In this document: positions 9,119-16,858 of the stretch, piece after piece
Position numbering within the stretch: the first letter of the stretch is position 1
Layout: the number at the start of each line of letters is the position of its first letter
Source: Neorhizobium sp. UBA3556
GTDB taxonomy: Bacteria > Pseudomonadota > Alphaproteobacteria > Rhizobiales > Rhizobiaceae
Assembly: GCA_002376235.1 (NCBI GenBank)
Contig: DFNX01000017.1
Span: 173,908-237,907 of the forward strand
Direction of reading: 5' to 3'
DNA length: 64,000 nt
Position numbers and translations under genes: made by a program
Notes under the pieces: generated by a model
Database searches by the model: none
Seen by the model: the letters and a program-made list of their open reading frames with translations, nothing else
Told to the model about the DNA's origin: nothing

Positions 9119-9130
9119 GTTTGCGGGCCT

Positions 9131-10663
9131 TCAGAGCGGGATCGTGTCGTGTTTTTTCCAATGCGTCGTCACCTGCTTATTGCGCAGCGAGGCAAAGGCG
9201 CGGGCGATGCGGCGGCGGGACGAATGTGGCATGATGACCTCGTCGATGAAGCCGCGTTCGGCGGCGACGAACGGATTGGCAAAACGTTCTTCGTATTCCT
9301 TCGTGCGGGCCGCGATCTTTTCCGGGTCGGAAAGTTCGGAGCGATAAAGGATCTCGGTTGCACCTTTGGCGCCCATCACGGCAATCTCGGCCGTCGGCCA
9401 GGCGTAGTTTATATCGGCGCCGATATGCTTCGACGCCATCACGTCATAGGCACCGCCATAGGCCTTGCGGGTGATCAGCGTCACCATCGGTACCGTCGCT
9501 TCCGAATAAGCAAACAGAAGCTTGGCGCCATGCTTGATGACGCCGCCATATTCCTGCGCTAAGCCTGGCAGAAAACCTGGCACATCGACCAGCGTCAGGA
9601 TCGGGATGGAAAATGCATCGCAGAAACGGACGAACCGCGCCGCCTTGCGTGATGAGTCTATGTCCAGGCAGCCGGCCAGAACCATTGGCTGGTTGGCAAC
9701 GACGCCGACTGTCTGCCCTTCCATGCGAATGAAGCCGGTGATGATGTTTTTCGCAAATGCTTGCTGGATCTCGAAGAAATCACCTTCGTCTGCAAGCGCC
9801 GTGATCAGTTCCTTCATGTCATAGGGTTTGTTTGCGCTGTCCGGCACCAGCGTATCGAGCCGCATCTCGACCCGCGACGGATCGTCGTGGAAAGGGCGAA
9901 CGGGAACCTTGTCACGATTGTTGAGCGGCAGGAAATCGAAAAGCCGGCGAACCGCCTCCAGCGCCTCGATGTCGTTTTCGAAGGCTGCATCGGCTACCGA
10001 TGATTTTTGCGTATGGGTGGCCGCTCCGCCGAGTTCTTCTGCGGTTACGATCTCGTTCGTTACCGTTTTCACCACATCGGGGCCGGTCACGAACATGTAG
10101 GAGGAATCCCGCACCATGAAGATGAAATCGGTCATGGCCGGTGAATAGACCGCGCCACCGGCGCAAGGCCCCATGATGACCGAAATCTGCGGAATGACGC
10201 CCGAAGCTTCCGCGTTGCGGCGAAATACCTCCGCGTAACCGGCAAGCGAAGCAACGCCTTCTTGTATCCGCGCGCCACCTGAGTCGTTAAGGCCGATCAC
10301 CGGAGCGCCGACCCGCACCGCCATGTCCAGGATCTTGCAGATCTTTTGCGCATGGGTCTCGGACAGCGACCCACCGAGCACGGTGAAGTCCTGGGAAAAG
10401 ACATAGACTTGGCGACCATTGATCGTGCCCCAGCCAGTGACCACGCCATCACCCGCAACTCTCTGATCCGCCATGCCGAAATCGACAGCGCGATGCGTGA
10501 CATACATGTCGAATTCTTCGAACGAGCCTTCGTCGAGCAGCACTTCGATCCGCTCACGGGCGGTCAGCTTGCCTTTGGCATGCTGGGCCTCGATACGCTT
10601 GAACCCGCCGCCCAGCCTCGCCTCCGCGCGGCGTTTTTCGACCTCGTTCAGGACTGCGCGCAT
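9131..10663 (-). CDS. pccB: Propionyl-CoA carboxylase beta subunit (carboxyltransferase)
   Basis: This 510-residue carboxyltransferase moves the carboxyl group from biotin to propionyl-CoA, giving methylmalonyl-CoA. It shows the two crotonase-like halves of the family: N-terminal (GGFKRIEAQHAKGKLTARER, then GLNDSGGARIQEG and the GPCAGGAVYSPA oxyanion loop) and C-terminal (PGFLPGLAQEYGGVIKHGAK, then KAYGGAYDVM). The ATG at 10663 is chosen because of the GGGAGGAAAT ribosome site directly before it and because homologues start MR...; the frame extends another 55 residues upstream without homology. It is first in the pccB-pccA-2H operon. Methylmalonyl-CoA mutase is not in the window. Confidence 0.95.
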   Translation of the reverse strand: MRAVLNEVEKRRAEARLGGGFKRIEAQHAKGKLTARERIEVLLDEGSFEEFDMYVTHRAVDFGMADQRVAGDGVVTGWGTINGRQVYVFSQDFTVLGGSLSETHAQKICKILDMAVRVGAPVIGLNDSGGARIQEGVASLAGYAEVFRRNAEASGVIPQISVIMGPCAGGAVYSPAMTDFIFMVRDSSYMFVTGPDVVKTVTNEIVTAEELGGAATHTQKSSVADAAFENDIEALEAVRRLFDFLPLNNRDKVPVRPFHDDPSRVEMRLDTLVPDSANKPYDMKELITALADEGDFFEIQQAFAKNIITGFIRMEGQTVGVVANQPMVLAGCLDIDSSRKAARFVRFCDAFSIPILTLVDVPGFLPGLAQEYGGVIKHGAKLLFAYSEATVPMVTLITRKAYGGAYDVMASKHIGADINYAWPTAEIAVMGAKGATEILYRSELSDPEKIAARTKEYEERFANPFVAAERGFIDEVIMPHSSRRRIARAFASLRNKQVTTHWKKHDTIPL

Positions 10664-10941
10664 ATTTCCTCCCAAAGAATGTGCGAATGCAGGCATATAA
10701 AGATAGCAAAATCCGAGCGAGGGAAAGGCCGAGTTAAGTCTTACGACTTCCAGAAGGGTTCTCGGCGACGCAGGCGAACATTTGGCAGCAATCAACGAGA
10801 GGGGATATCGGCCTTGGTTCGACATCATCTCGACAAGGTGTGGCGCCAGACACGAATTGTTGCGTATAGACTTGGGTTGCTAAAGCGACGCAGTTAATGC
10901 GACACCTGATATTATCTCTCTGCACCTGGGATTAAAGCTGA

Positions 10942-13041
10942 ATGCGCATTCGTTACGGTTTCATTGGCCTGTTTCTTCTCCTGGCACCGGCGGCCTATGG
11001 CTTGGAGCTTGGAACACCTCCTGTTCTGGCACCGCAAAAGAGCCAGGCGGAAGCAGCCAATTTGAGCGCGCAGTTTCTGGAGCGTTACGCCTATAAGCCG
11101 GTTCCGCTGGATGATGCCTTGTCGGAAAAAATCATGGACCGGTATCTCAAGTCGCTTGATCCTGACCGGATTTTTTTCCTCCAGGCCGACATCGACAAGT
11201 TCATGGTGAACAAGACCATGATTGACGATGCGATTGTCAACGAAGACCTGAAAATTCCGTTTTCGATATTCAACATCTATTCGCAGCGCGTTGTGGACCG
11301 CATGACATATGCGCGGGGCCTGCTCAAACAGGGCTTCGATTTTGGCGTGCGTGAAGACTATACATTCTCGCGAGAAGACGCGGCATGGCCGCAATCGGAA
11401 GATCAGATTCACGACCTTTGGCGCAAAAGCGTCAAGAGCGACTGGCTGCGGCTGAAATTGGCAGGCCAGGCCGATGCAGCAATTCGCAATACGCTCGACA
11501 AGCGTTACGAGAATATCCAGCAACGCGTCTACACCTACAAAAGCGACGACGTTTTCCAGTCCTTCATGGCTGCCTACACAACCTCCGTCGATCCGCATAC
11601 CGACTATTTCGGTGCCGCCGCCTCGGCAGATTTCGACATTTCGATGAAGCTTTCGCTGGTCGGTATCGGTGCTGTCCTGCAGGAGCGCGATGGTTACACG
11701 ACCATCCGAGAATTGGTACCCGGCGGACCGGCGCAACTGTCCGGGCAACTGGCGGTCGGAGATCGCATTATCGGTGTAGGCCAGGGCAAGGATGGTGCCG
11801 TCAAGGAAGTCGTTGGTATTCGCCTCGATGAAGTCGTCCAGTTGATCCGCGGAGAGAAAGATTCCGTCGTACGGCTCGATATTCTTCCCGCAGAGATCGC
11901 CGCCAATGGAAGCCACCGGGTCATCAGTCTGGTGCGCGACAAGATCAGCCTCGAAAAACAGGCTGCGAAGAAGACGATCGTGCCGATCGAGGACCATGGC
12001 GTGTCCCGCAAGATCGGGGTCATCGCCCTGCCGGCGTTCTACGAGGATTTCGAAGCGCGGCGTAAGGGCGACAAGAATTACCGAAGCGCCAGCCGCGACG
12101 TCGCCAAGCTTCTCGGAGAGTTGAAGCAGGAAAAAGTCGATGCCGTTCTGATCGATCTGCGTGACAATGGCGGCGGCTCTTTGAGCGAGGCGATCGAACT
12201 GACAGGCCTGTTCGTCGGAAAAGGTCCGGTTGTCCAACAACGCGATGCTACGGGCAGGGTTGAGGTGGAGAGCGATGATCTTTCCAAGCCTGCCTGGACT
12301 GGGCCGACCGGTGTCCTGATCAATCGCGGATCGGCTTCCGCATCAGAGATTTTCGCAGCAGCGATACAGGATTATGGTCGCGGCGTTATCATTGGCGAGC
12401 CAAGTTTCGGCAAAGGCACGGTTCAGACAGTCATCGATCTCGATCAGGCTGCCCGCAACAGCAAGCCAAAATATGGCCAGTTGAAGCTGACGATCGCGCA
12501 ATTCTTCCGCATCGACGGCGGGACGACCCAGCTTCGTGGCGTCACACCCGACATTACCCTGCCGGGGCTCCTGGATCCGAAACTTGTTGGCGAATCGAGT
12601 TATGATAACGCGCTGCCATGGGACAAGATCAAGCCCGCGAGATATAAAGCGTCGAACAAGACAGCTTCATTGCTGCCCGAACTGCTGAGCCGACACGAAG
12701 CGCGGGTAAAAAATGACCCGGACTTCCAGCGTTTCGTGGAGGATGCTGCGGAGTTGAAGGCGCAGCGGGAAAAACGCGTCATCTCCCTTAACGAAGCGGA
12801 GCGACGGGAAGAGCTGAAGGCGCTTGAGCGCCGCCTGAAGGAACGTGCGCAAGGCGACGACGGTTTGCTGCGTGGAGAGGATGACGGGCTGCAGGCAAAT
12901 GAGCGCAGCTTGAGTGCCGATCTTGCGCTCGAGAATGCGCGAAAGAATGCGAAGGACGTCCTGAAAACCGAAGCAGCCGCGATCGTTGCCGACGCAGCGG
13001 ATTTGTTGTCGCCCGTACGGAAAGCAGATAGCCAGCCATAG
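10942..13041 (+). CDS. prc: Periplasmic tail-specific (C-terminal processing) protease
   Basis: This 699-residue S41 serine protease degrades periplasmic proteins with non-polar C-termini. It begins with an uncleaved or cleavable signal sequence (FIGLFLLLAPAAYG) and has an N-terminal helical region (SLDPDRIFFL), a PDZ domain (GIGAVLQERDGYTTIRELVP to VGDRIIGVGQG) and the protease core. The catalytic serine lies in RGSASASEIFAAA and the lysine in SFGKGTVQT. The long C-terminal extension rich in Glu, Arg and Lys matches the tail-specific protease C-terminal domain and distinguishes Prc from the shorter CtpA type. It is divergent from pccB with a 278-base gap. Prc usually acts with an NlpI-type adaptor, none of which is seen here. 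Confidence 0.92.
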   Translation: MRIRYGFIGLFLLLAPAAYGLELGTPPVLAPQKSQAEAANLSAQFLERYAYKPVPLDDALSEKIMDRYLKSLDPDRIFFLQADIDKFMVNKTMIDDAIVNEDLKIPFSIFNIYSQRVVDRMTYARGLLKQGFDFGVREDYTFSREDAAWPQSEDQIHDLWRKSVKSDWLRLKLAGQADAAIRNTLDKRYENIQQRVYTYKSDDVFQSFMAAYTTSVDPHTDYFGAAASADFDISMKLSLVGIGAVLQERDGYTTIRELVPGGPAQLSGQLAVGDRIIGVGQGKDGAVKEVVGIRLDEVVQLIRGEKDSVVRLDILPAEIAANGSHRVISLVRDKISLEKQAAKKTIVPIEDHGVSRKIGVIALPAFYEDFEARRKGDKNYRSASRDVAKLLGELKQEKVDAVLIDLRDNGGGSLSEAIELTGLFVGKGPVVQQRDATGRVEVESDDLSKPAWTGPTGVLINRGSASASEIFAAAIQDYGRGVIIGEPSFGKGTVQTVIDLDQAARNSKPKYGQLKLTIAQFFRIDGGTTQLRGVTPDITLPGLLDPKLVGESSYDNALPWDKIKPARYKASNKTASLLPELLSRHEARVKNDPDFQRFVEDAAELKAQREKRVISLNEAERREELKALERRLKERAQGDDGLLRGEDDGLQANERSLSADLALENARKNAKDVLKTEAAAIVADAADLLSPVRKADSQP

Positions 13042-13110
13042 GCAATCCGGGATCCAGGCTAAGCGCTGACTGGCAATGGTCCAGTCAGGTTTAGCTACCC
13101 GGAGATTGCC
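13041..13110. terminator. Large hairpin between prc and the convergent amidohydrolase gene
   Basis: A perfect 8-base stem (CTGACTGG 13066-13073 with CCAGTCAG 13081-13088, 7-base loop) sits inside weaker outer arms: GCTAAG pairs imperfectly with the TTTAGC that follows, and GGCAATCCGGG (13041) pairs with CCCGGAGATTGCC (13098) with a 2-base bulge. It overlaps the last codons of the amidohydrolase. It may end transcription from both sides; no T tract is present. Confidence 0.45.
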
Positions 13111-14354
13111 GGCATGCAGGACGTCGTCTTGACTTTCAAGAGTTGAGGCCTTGGTCGCGAAAACGTCTTCAATCCTCGCTTCCATCCAGCAAGAGCAGGC
13201 GCCGAGGCACGCACGACCTCGCATGGATCTGCCGCATCGAGGGCCACAATATCTGCCGGCCCACCGACTGCCAGGTCATGACGCAAGCCCATGATCGCAG
13301 CGGCTTGCGAACTCACCATATCGAAGACAAGCGCGATATCTGCGTCACGCGATAGCTGCATGACATTGGCATAAAGATTTGCCATGCGTGCCAGAGAAGC
13401 CTCGCCGAATGGCGTGAACGGGTTCAGCACATTGTTGGTCGCGATTGCGGTTCTAACGCCCAATGCCGAGAGGGCGTTGGCCGGCGCGATCCCGCGCGGA
13501 ATTTTGGAACTGGATTGCCGCCCCATGAGAAACAGATCCGTCGCGGGCAGAACGGTAAGAGCGATGCCAGCGTCCGCAACATTTCTCCCAACCACGGCAA
13601 GTGTGCCTGGGTCGAGCATCGACAGATTCGTGACGTGGCCGATCGTGACGCGGCCGGCGTAGCCATTCGTCCGGGTTGCTTCGATCACCGCTGGAAGATC
13701 GGTCTTTGCCGGATCAAGGTTGAAATCGAGATGGAAGTCGATATCGACATCATGCTTGCGCGCTAGCGCGAAGATCTTGCGGACATGCTCGGCCGGGTCC
13801 GCATCGGTATAGGGGCATCCGCCGATCAAATCGGCGCCTGAGCGGAGCGCCTCGTCGATCATCGCCTCCGTTTCGGGCTCTTGAGTCAGTCCTTCTTGCG
13901 CAAAAGCGCAGATCTGGATGTCGATCGCGAAGGCGTAATCCTCACGAACCCGCTTGATGGCCTCGAAGGAACGCATTCCCGCACGCGGATCGATCTCGAC
14001 AAATGTCCGCATCCGGTTGGTGCCATGCATGACCGCCTTTTCGACAAGAGCCGATGCCCGCTGGTAAACATCTTTCTCGGAAAAACCGGCCTTTGCTCTG
14101 GCCGTTTCACGGACGGCCTCTTCGAGTGTGCCCTTGCAGATCGAGCAGCGCTCCATGATGCAGGCCTTGTCGAGATGGATATGGCTATCGACAAAGCCGG
14201 GAAAGGCAAATGCACCTTCCAGATCCTCTTCTGCGATCGCCTCACAGGAGATCCGGCTTCCTATTTTCGCAATCAGGCCATTCCTGATGGCGATATCGAC
14301 CAGGCCCGGATGTCGGGTGATTGAGGCGTTGCGGAGAACAAGATCGACCTTCAT
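13095..14354 (-). CDS. Cytosine-deaminase-like amidohydrolase, divergent active site
   Basis: This 419-residue TIM-barrel hydrolase is of the CodA/AtzC type. The metal-binding HxH is present (SHIH, His58 and His60), as are a His at 208 (DFHLD) and a His at 240 (IGHV). Two catalytic positions differ from E. coli cytosine deaminase: the HxxE glutamate is Phe211, and the catalytic aspartate position is Asn307 (ATNNVLNPF). Related proteins with NN at this place exist from memory, so it may be a separate subgroup with its own chemistry. The ATG at 14354 lies 7 bases after the GGT-like gene's stop, indicating translational coupling in the gntR-ggt-amidohydrolase operon. The substrate is unknown; a cyclic or linear amide released by the neighbouring enzymes is possible. 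Confidence 0.82.
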   Translation of the reverse strand: MKVDLVLRNASITRHPGLVDIAIRNGLIAKIGSRISCEAIAEEDLEGAFAFPGFVDSHIHLDKACIMERCSICKGTLEEAVRETARAKAGFSEKDVYQRASALVEKAVMHGTNRMRTFVEIDPRAGMRSFEAIKRVREDYAFAIDIQICAFAQEGLTQEPETEAMIDEALRSGADLIGGCPYTDADPAEHVRKIFALARKHDVDIDFHLDFNLDPAKTDLPAVIEATRTNGYAGRVTIGHVTNLSMLDPGTLAVVGRNVADAGIALTVLPATDLFLMGRQSSSKIPRGIAPANALSALGVRTAIATNNVLNPFTPFGEASLARMANLYANVMQLSRDADIALVFDMVSSQAAAIMGLRHDLAVGGPADIVALDAADPCEVVRASAPALAGWKRGLKTFSRPRPQLLKVKTTSCMPAISG

Positions 14355-14361
14355 CTGAAAC

Positions 14362-15927
14362 CTATATGCCGATGGCGCAGCCATCGCTGCGTGGATCATG
14401 GGCGCCTTCCATCCAGCCGTCCTCGTCCAATCGAATGACGCCAGCCTGGCCGGAAAGAGCATTGAGGGCAGGGATCGCAATGACTTCGTGCCCGCGGCCG
14501 GCAAGCTCTGCCAGAACATCCCCGCCGACCGCATCCTCGATCTTAAGGTTGTCGCGAGTGTCGGAGAAAGTCCGGCCCAAAAGGAAACGGGGTGCTGTTA
14601 GAGCGGAAAGCGGATCGAAGCCGTGATCTATCAATCGGCTGAGAAGAACGGTCAGCGTCTGCGGCTGTCCGTCTGCTCCCTGGGTACCGTAGAGAAGATG
14701 CGGCATCCCGTTCTTCAGGCCGAGGCCGGGATTGAGTGTGTAGAAGGGCCGCTTGCCCGGAGCCAGGACGTTCGGGCTTTTCGGATCGGTGCTGAACGCG
14801 GCACCGCGATTCTGCCAAAGAATACCGGTATCCGGCAGAAATACGCCGCTGCCCCAGTCGTAATAAGTGCTCTGCAACACACTCGCCGATCGGCCTTCTG
14901 CATCCACGGCGGCGAGATAGACGGTGTCACCAGCCTGGAAGCGATGGGGCCAGGGCAGGGCGGATGCGGGATCGATCGCATCCGACTTGGCCGCGAGATA
15001 ATCTCTTGCCAGCCATTCAGCACAATGCTGGGAGGTGAAATCCGGATCGGCGATCTGACCCCGGTCGAGAAAAGCCTGTTTTACCGCCTCGACACAGAGA
15101 TGGTAGAAATCGGCAGACGTCGGATTGACATCTCGCATCGGAAAATTCGACAGGATTCCCATAATCGCCAGTGTAGAAATGCCCTGTGAAGGCGGTGGTG
15201 GCGCCAGAAGTTCTATGTCGCGATAGGCGAGGGATACCGTGTCGGTGAGCGTTGCAGCCGTCTTCGCCAGATCGCCCGCCCGGATCGGGCTGCCAGCAAT
15301 TTCCAGCGCCTTGGCAATGCCACTTGCGAGTTCGCCCTCGTAGATTTCACGATGCCCCTGCAGAGCAATCGTCTTCAGCACTTGCGCGAGCTGTGGTTGG
15401 CGCTGCTGCCCTTGCGTCACAAAGGCGCTTGCGACCCCCGGCCAGTTCTCGATCTCGTTGCTCCGAAAAGCGTGCCAATGCTGTTGCGAACGGCTGACCG
15501 GAAACCCTTCCTCCGCCAGCTCAATCGCATCGTCAAGCAGCGACGCTAGGCTCTCCTTGCCCTGCCAGTGCTCTCGCGAAAAACCGAGTGCCTTGCCCCA
15601 GCTGTCGACGACGGCGGCAGTCGTCAGGGTCGAAAGTGGGCCACGTGCAGGGATGGTATCCAGCGCCGGCAGCTCACTTGCAGCTTGGCCTATCCCCATG
15701 ATTGCCTTGCGCCGTCCAGCGCGGTCGGCAATGATCCAGATCGCATCGCCGCCCAGCCCGCAAAAATGCGGATAAAGCACTGTCAGCGCCGCACCCGCCG
15801 CAATAACCGCTTCGACTGCCGTGCCGCCACGGCGCAGAACCTTGGCTCCCGCTTCGCTGGCAAGATTATGCGGGCTTGTCACTACACCGCGTCTGGACCG
15901 CGTAACGACCTTTTCTGGCTGGCTCAT
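14362..15927 (-). CDS. Gamma-glutamyltransferase / acylase-like Ntn hydrolase
   Basis: This 521-residue member of the gamma-glutamyltranspeptidase family would self-cleave before Thr335 (AGDTVYLAAVD) to give large and small subunits; that Thr is the nucleophile. The N-terminal half has the GTAVEAVIAAGAAL and FCGLGGDAIW segments of the family. No signal peptide is seen, unlike classical periplasmic GGT, so the enzyme is probably cytoplasmic, like YwrD-type members. The start at 15927 comes one base after the stop of the GntR gene (TGA-G-ATG), so the two are coupled. In this operon it probably removes a gamma-glutamyl or similar acyl group from an imported compound before the amidohydrolases act on it. 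Confidence 0.85.
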   Translation of the reverse strand: MSQPEKVVTRSRRGVVTSPHNLASEAGAKVLRRGGTAVEAVIAAGAALTVLYPHFCGLGGDAIWIIADRAGRRKAIMGIGQAASELPALDTIPARGPLSTLTTAAVVDSWGKALGFSREHWQGKESLASLLDDAIELAEEGFPVSRSQQHWHAFRSNEIENWPGVASAFVTQGQQRQPQLAQVLKTIALQGHREIYEGELASGIAKALEIAGSPIRAGDLAKTAATLTDTVSLAYRDIELLAPPPPSQGISTLAIMGILSNFPMRDVNPTSADFYHLCVEAVKQAFLDRGQIADPDFTSQHCAEWLARDYLAAKSDAIDPASALPWPHRFQAGDTVYLAAVDAEGRSASVLQSTYYDWGSGVFLPDTGILWQNRGAAFSTDPKSPNVLAPGKRPFYTLNPGLGLKNGMPHLLYGTQGADGQPQTLTVLLSRLIDHGFDPLSALTAPRFLLGRTFSDTRDNLKIEDAVGGDVLAELAGRGHEVIAIPALNALSGQAGVIRLDEDGWMEGAHDPRSDGCAIGI

Positions 15928-15928
15928 C

Positions 15929-16618
15929 TCAGTCGGATACCGACATGTAGCGGTTGAGGATTTCGGAAATGTCGGGGCCGTCATCCTTGTCATCCGTCTT
16001 GGCGCGGTCCTCGACCGCATGCAGATGATGATCCATGATCCGGCAAGCCGTCTGCGGATCTTGCTCCTTGAGCGCCTCGATCAATTGGACATGTTCATCG
16101 ATACCGCACTCGGCAGAATGCGGGCGTCCGAAACGGGCAAGGATAAGCGACGAGCGCGAGACGACCTGGCTGATGAAGTCGATCAACAGTTTCGAGCCGG
16201 TGAGTTCGGCAAGCAGGATGTGAAATTCGCCGGCAAGCCGGATGGAGCGCGGCGATGATGCCTGAAGCGCCCGTTCTTCTTCCCGAACATGGCTGATCAG
16301 TGCGTCGATGCCGTCGCGCGGCATGCGCTTGCAGAGCCGTTCGATCACCTCACGCTCAAGGCAGCGCCGCAGGGCAAAAACCTCTTCCGCTTCTTCCAGC
16401 GTCGGCATCGCGACGGCCGCGCCGCGGTTCGGCTTGATCTCGACAAGGCCGTCTGAGGCGAGCCGCAGCAGAGCATTACGGGCACTCGTGCGGCTGACGC
16501 CGAACGTGTCACCGATGGAATCTTCCGGCAGCTTCGTGCCCGGCTTCAGTGCCTGTTCGAGGATTGCGCGGCGAAGCGAGGCGTAGATCGCATCGCTTCT
16601 ACTGAGGTTGGTGGACAT
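15929..16618 (-). CDS. GntR-family (FCD subgroup) regulator of the amidohydrolase/Opp island
   Basis: This 229-residue regulator has an N-terminal winged helix (LPEDSIGDTFGVSRTSARNALLRL, about residues 30-53) and a helical FCD effector domain (GEFHILLAELTGSKLLIDF; HVQLIEALKEQD; MDHHLHAVED, whose histidines would bind a metal). The ATG at 16618 is preferred to the upstream start at 16726 because the extra 36 residues overlap the operator. It is first in the minus-strand operon and divergent from the ABC transporter. Two identical AATTGCATGCAAT palindromes in the shared promoter region are the best candidates for its binding sites, which would make it an autoregulated controller of both arms. 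Confidence 0.88.
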   Translation of the reverse strand: MSTNLSRSDAIYASLRRAILEQALKPGTKLPEDSIGDTFGVSRTSARNALLRLASDGLVEIKPNRGAAVAMPTLEEAEEVFALRRCLEREVIERLCKRMPRDGIDALISHVREEERALQASSPRSIRLAGEFHILLAELTGSKLLIDFISQVVSRSSLILARFGRPHSAECGIDEHVQLIEALKEQDPQTACRIMDHHLHAVEDRAKTDDKDDGPDISEILNRYMSVSD

Positions 16619-16684
16619 CGCTGTCGCTCTTTCGACTGAATGCAGTTTGATCAGCATATCGCATAAAAATCGTACATCATCCAG

Positions 16685-16715
16685 CTCAATAAATTGCATG
16701 CAATTGGCTATTGAG
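16685..16715. promoter_or_regulatory. Operator 1: nested palindrome around AATTGCATGCAATT
   Basis: A perfect 14-base palindrome (16692-16705) is flanked by a second inverted pair, CTCAATA (16685-16691) and TATTGAG (16709-16715). It lies 74 bases upstream of the GntR start codon, and its 13-base core recurs exactly at 16830-16842. It is the probable binding site of the adjacent GntR regulator, based on repetition and position. Confidence 0.75.
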
Positions 16716-16829
16716 TTCGCATCCATTCTGATCTAGCGTCAAATGGAGCTGCCAGAGAAAGCGCGAAAAGCCGCCTGCAGTAAGCGATTTCAATGCCATG
16801 CGTTCCAGCCACAAGCACCACCTTGCGGA

Positions 16830-16842
16830 AATTGCATGCAAT
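16830..16842. promoter_or_regulatory. Operator 2: AATTGCATGCAAT before the transporter operon
   Basis: An exact copy of the 13-base core of operator 1. It ends 16 bases before the ATG of the solute-binding protein and just before its GAGGGG ribosome site, so a bound repressor would block transcription or elongation into the plus-strand operon. The two copies are centred 137-138 bases apart, which would also allow looping. Confidence 0.75.
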
Positions 16843-16858
16843 CCGAGGGGAACTATCA

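Noticed and set aside
10912..12240. Long open frame on the minus strand, 442 codons
   Set aside because: It lies wholly antisense to prc, which has clear PDZ and protease motifs. The antisense product has no recognisable family.
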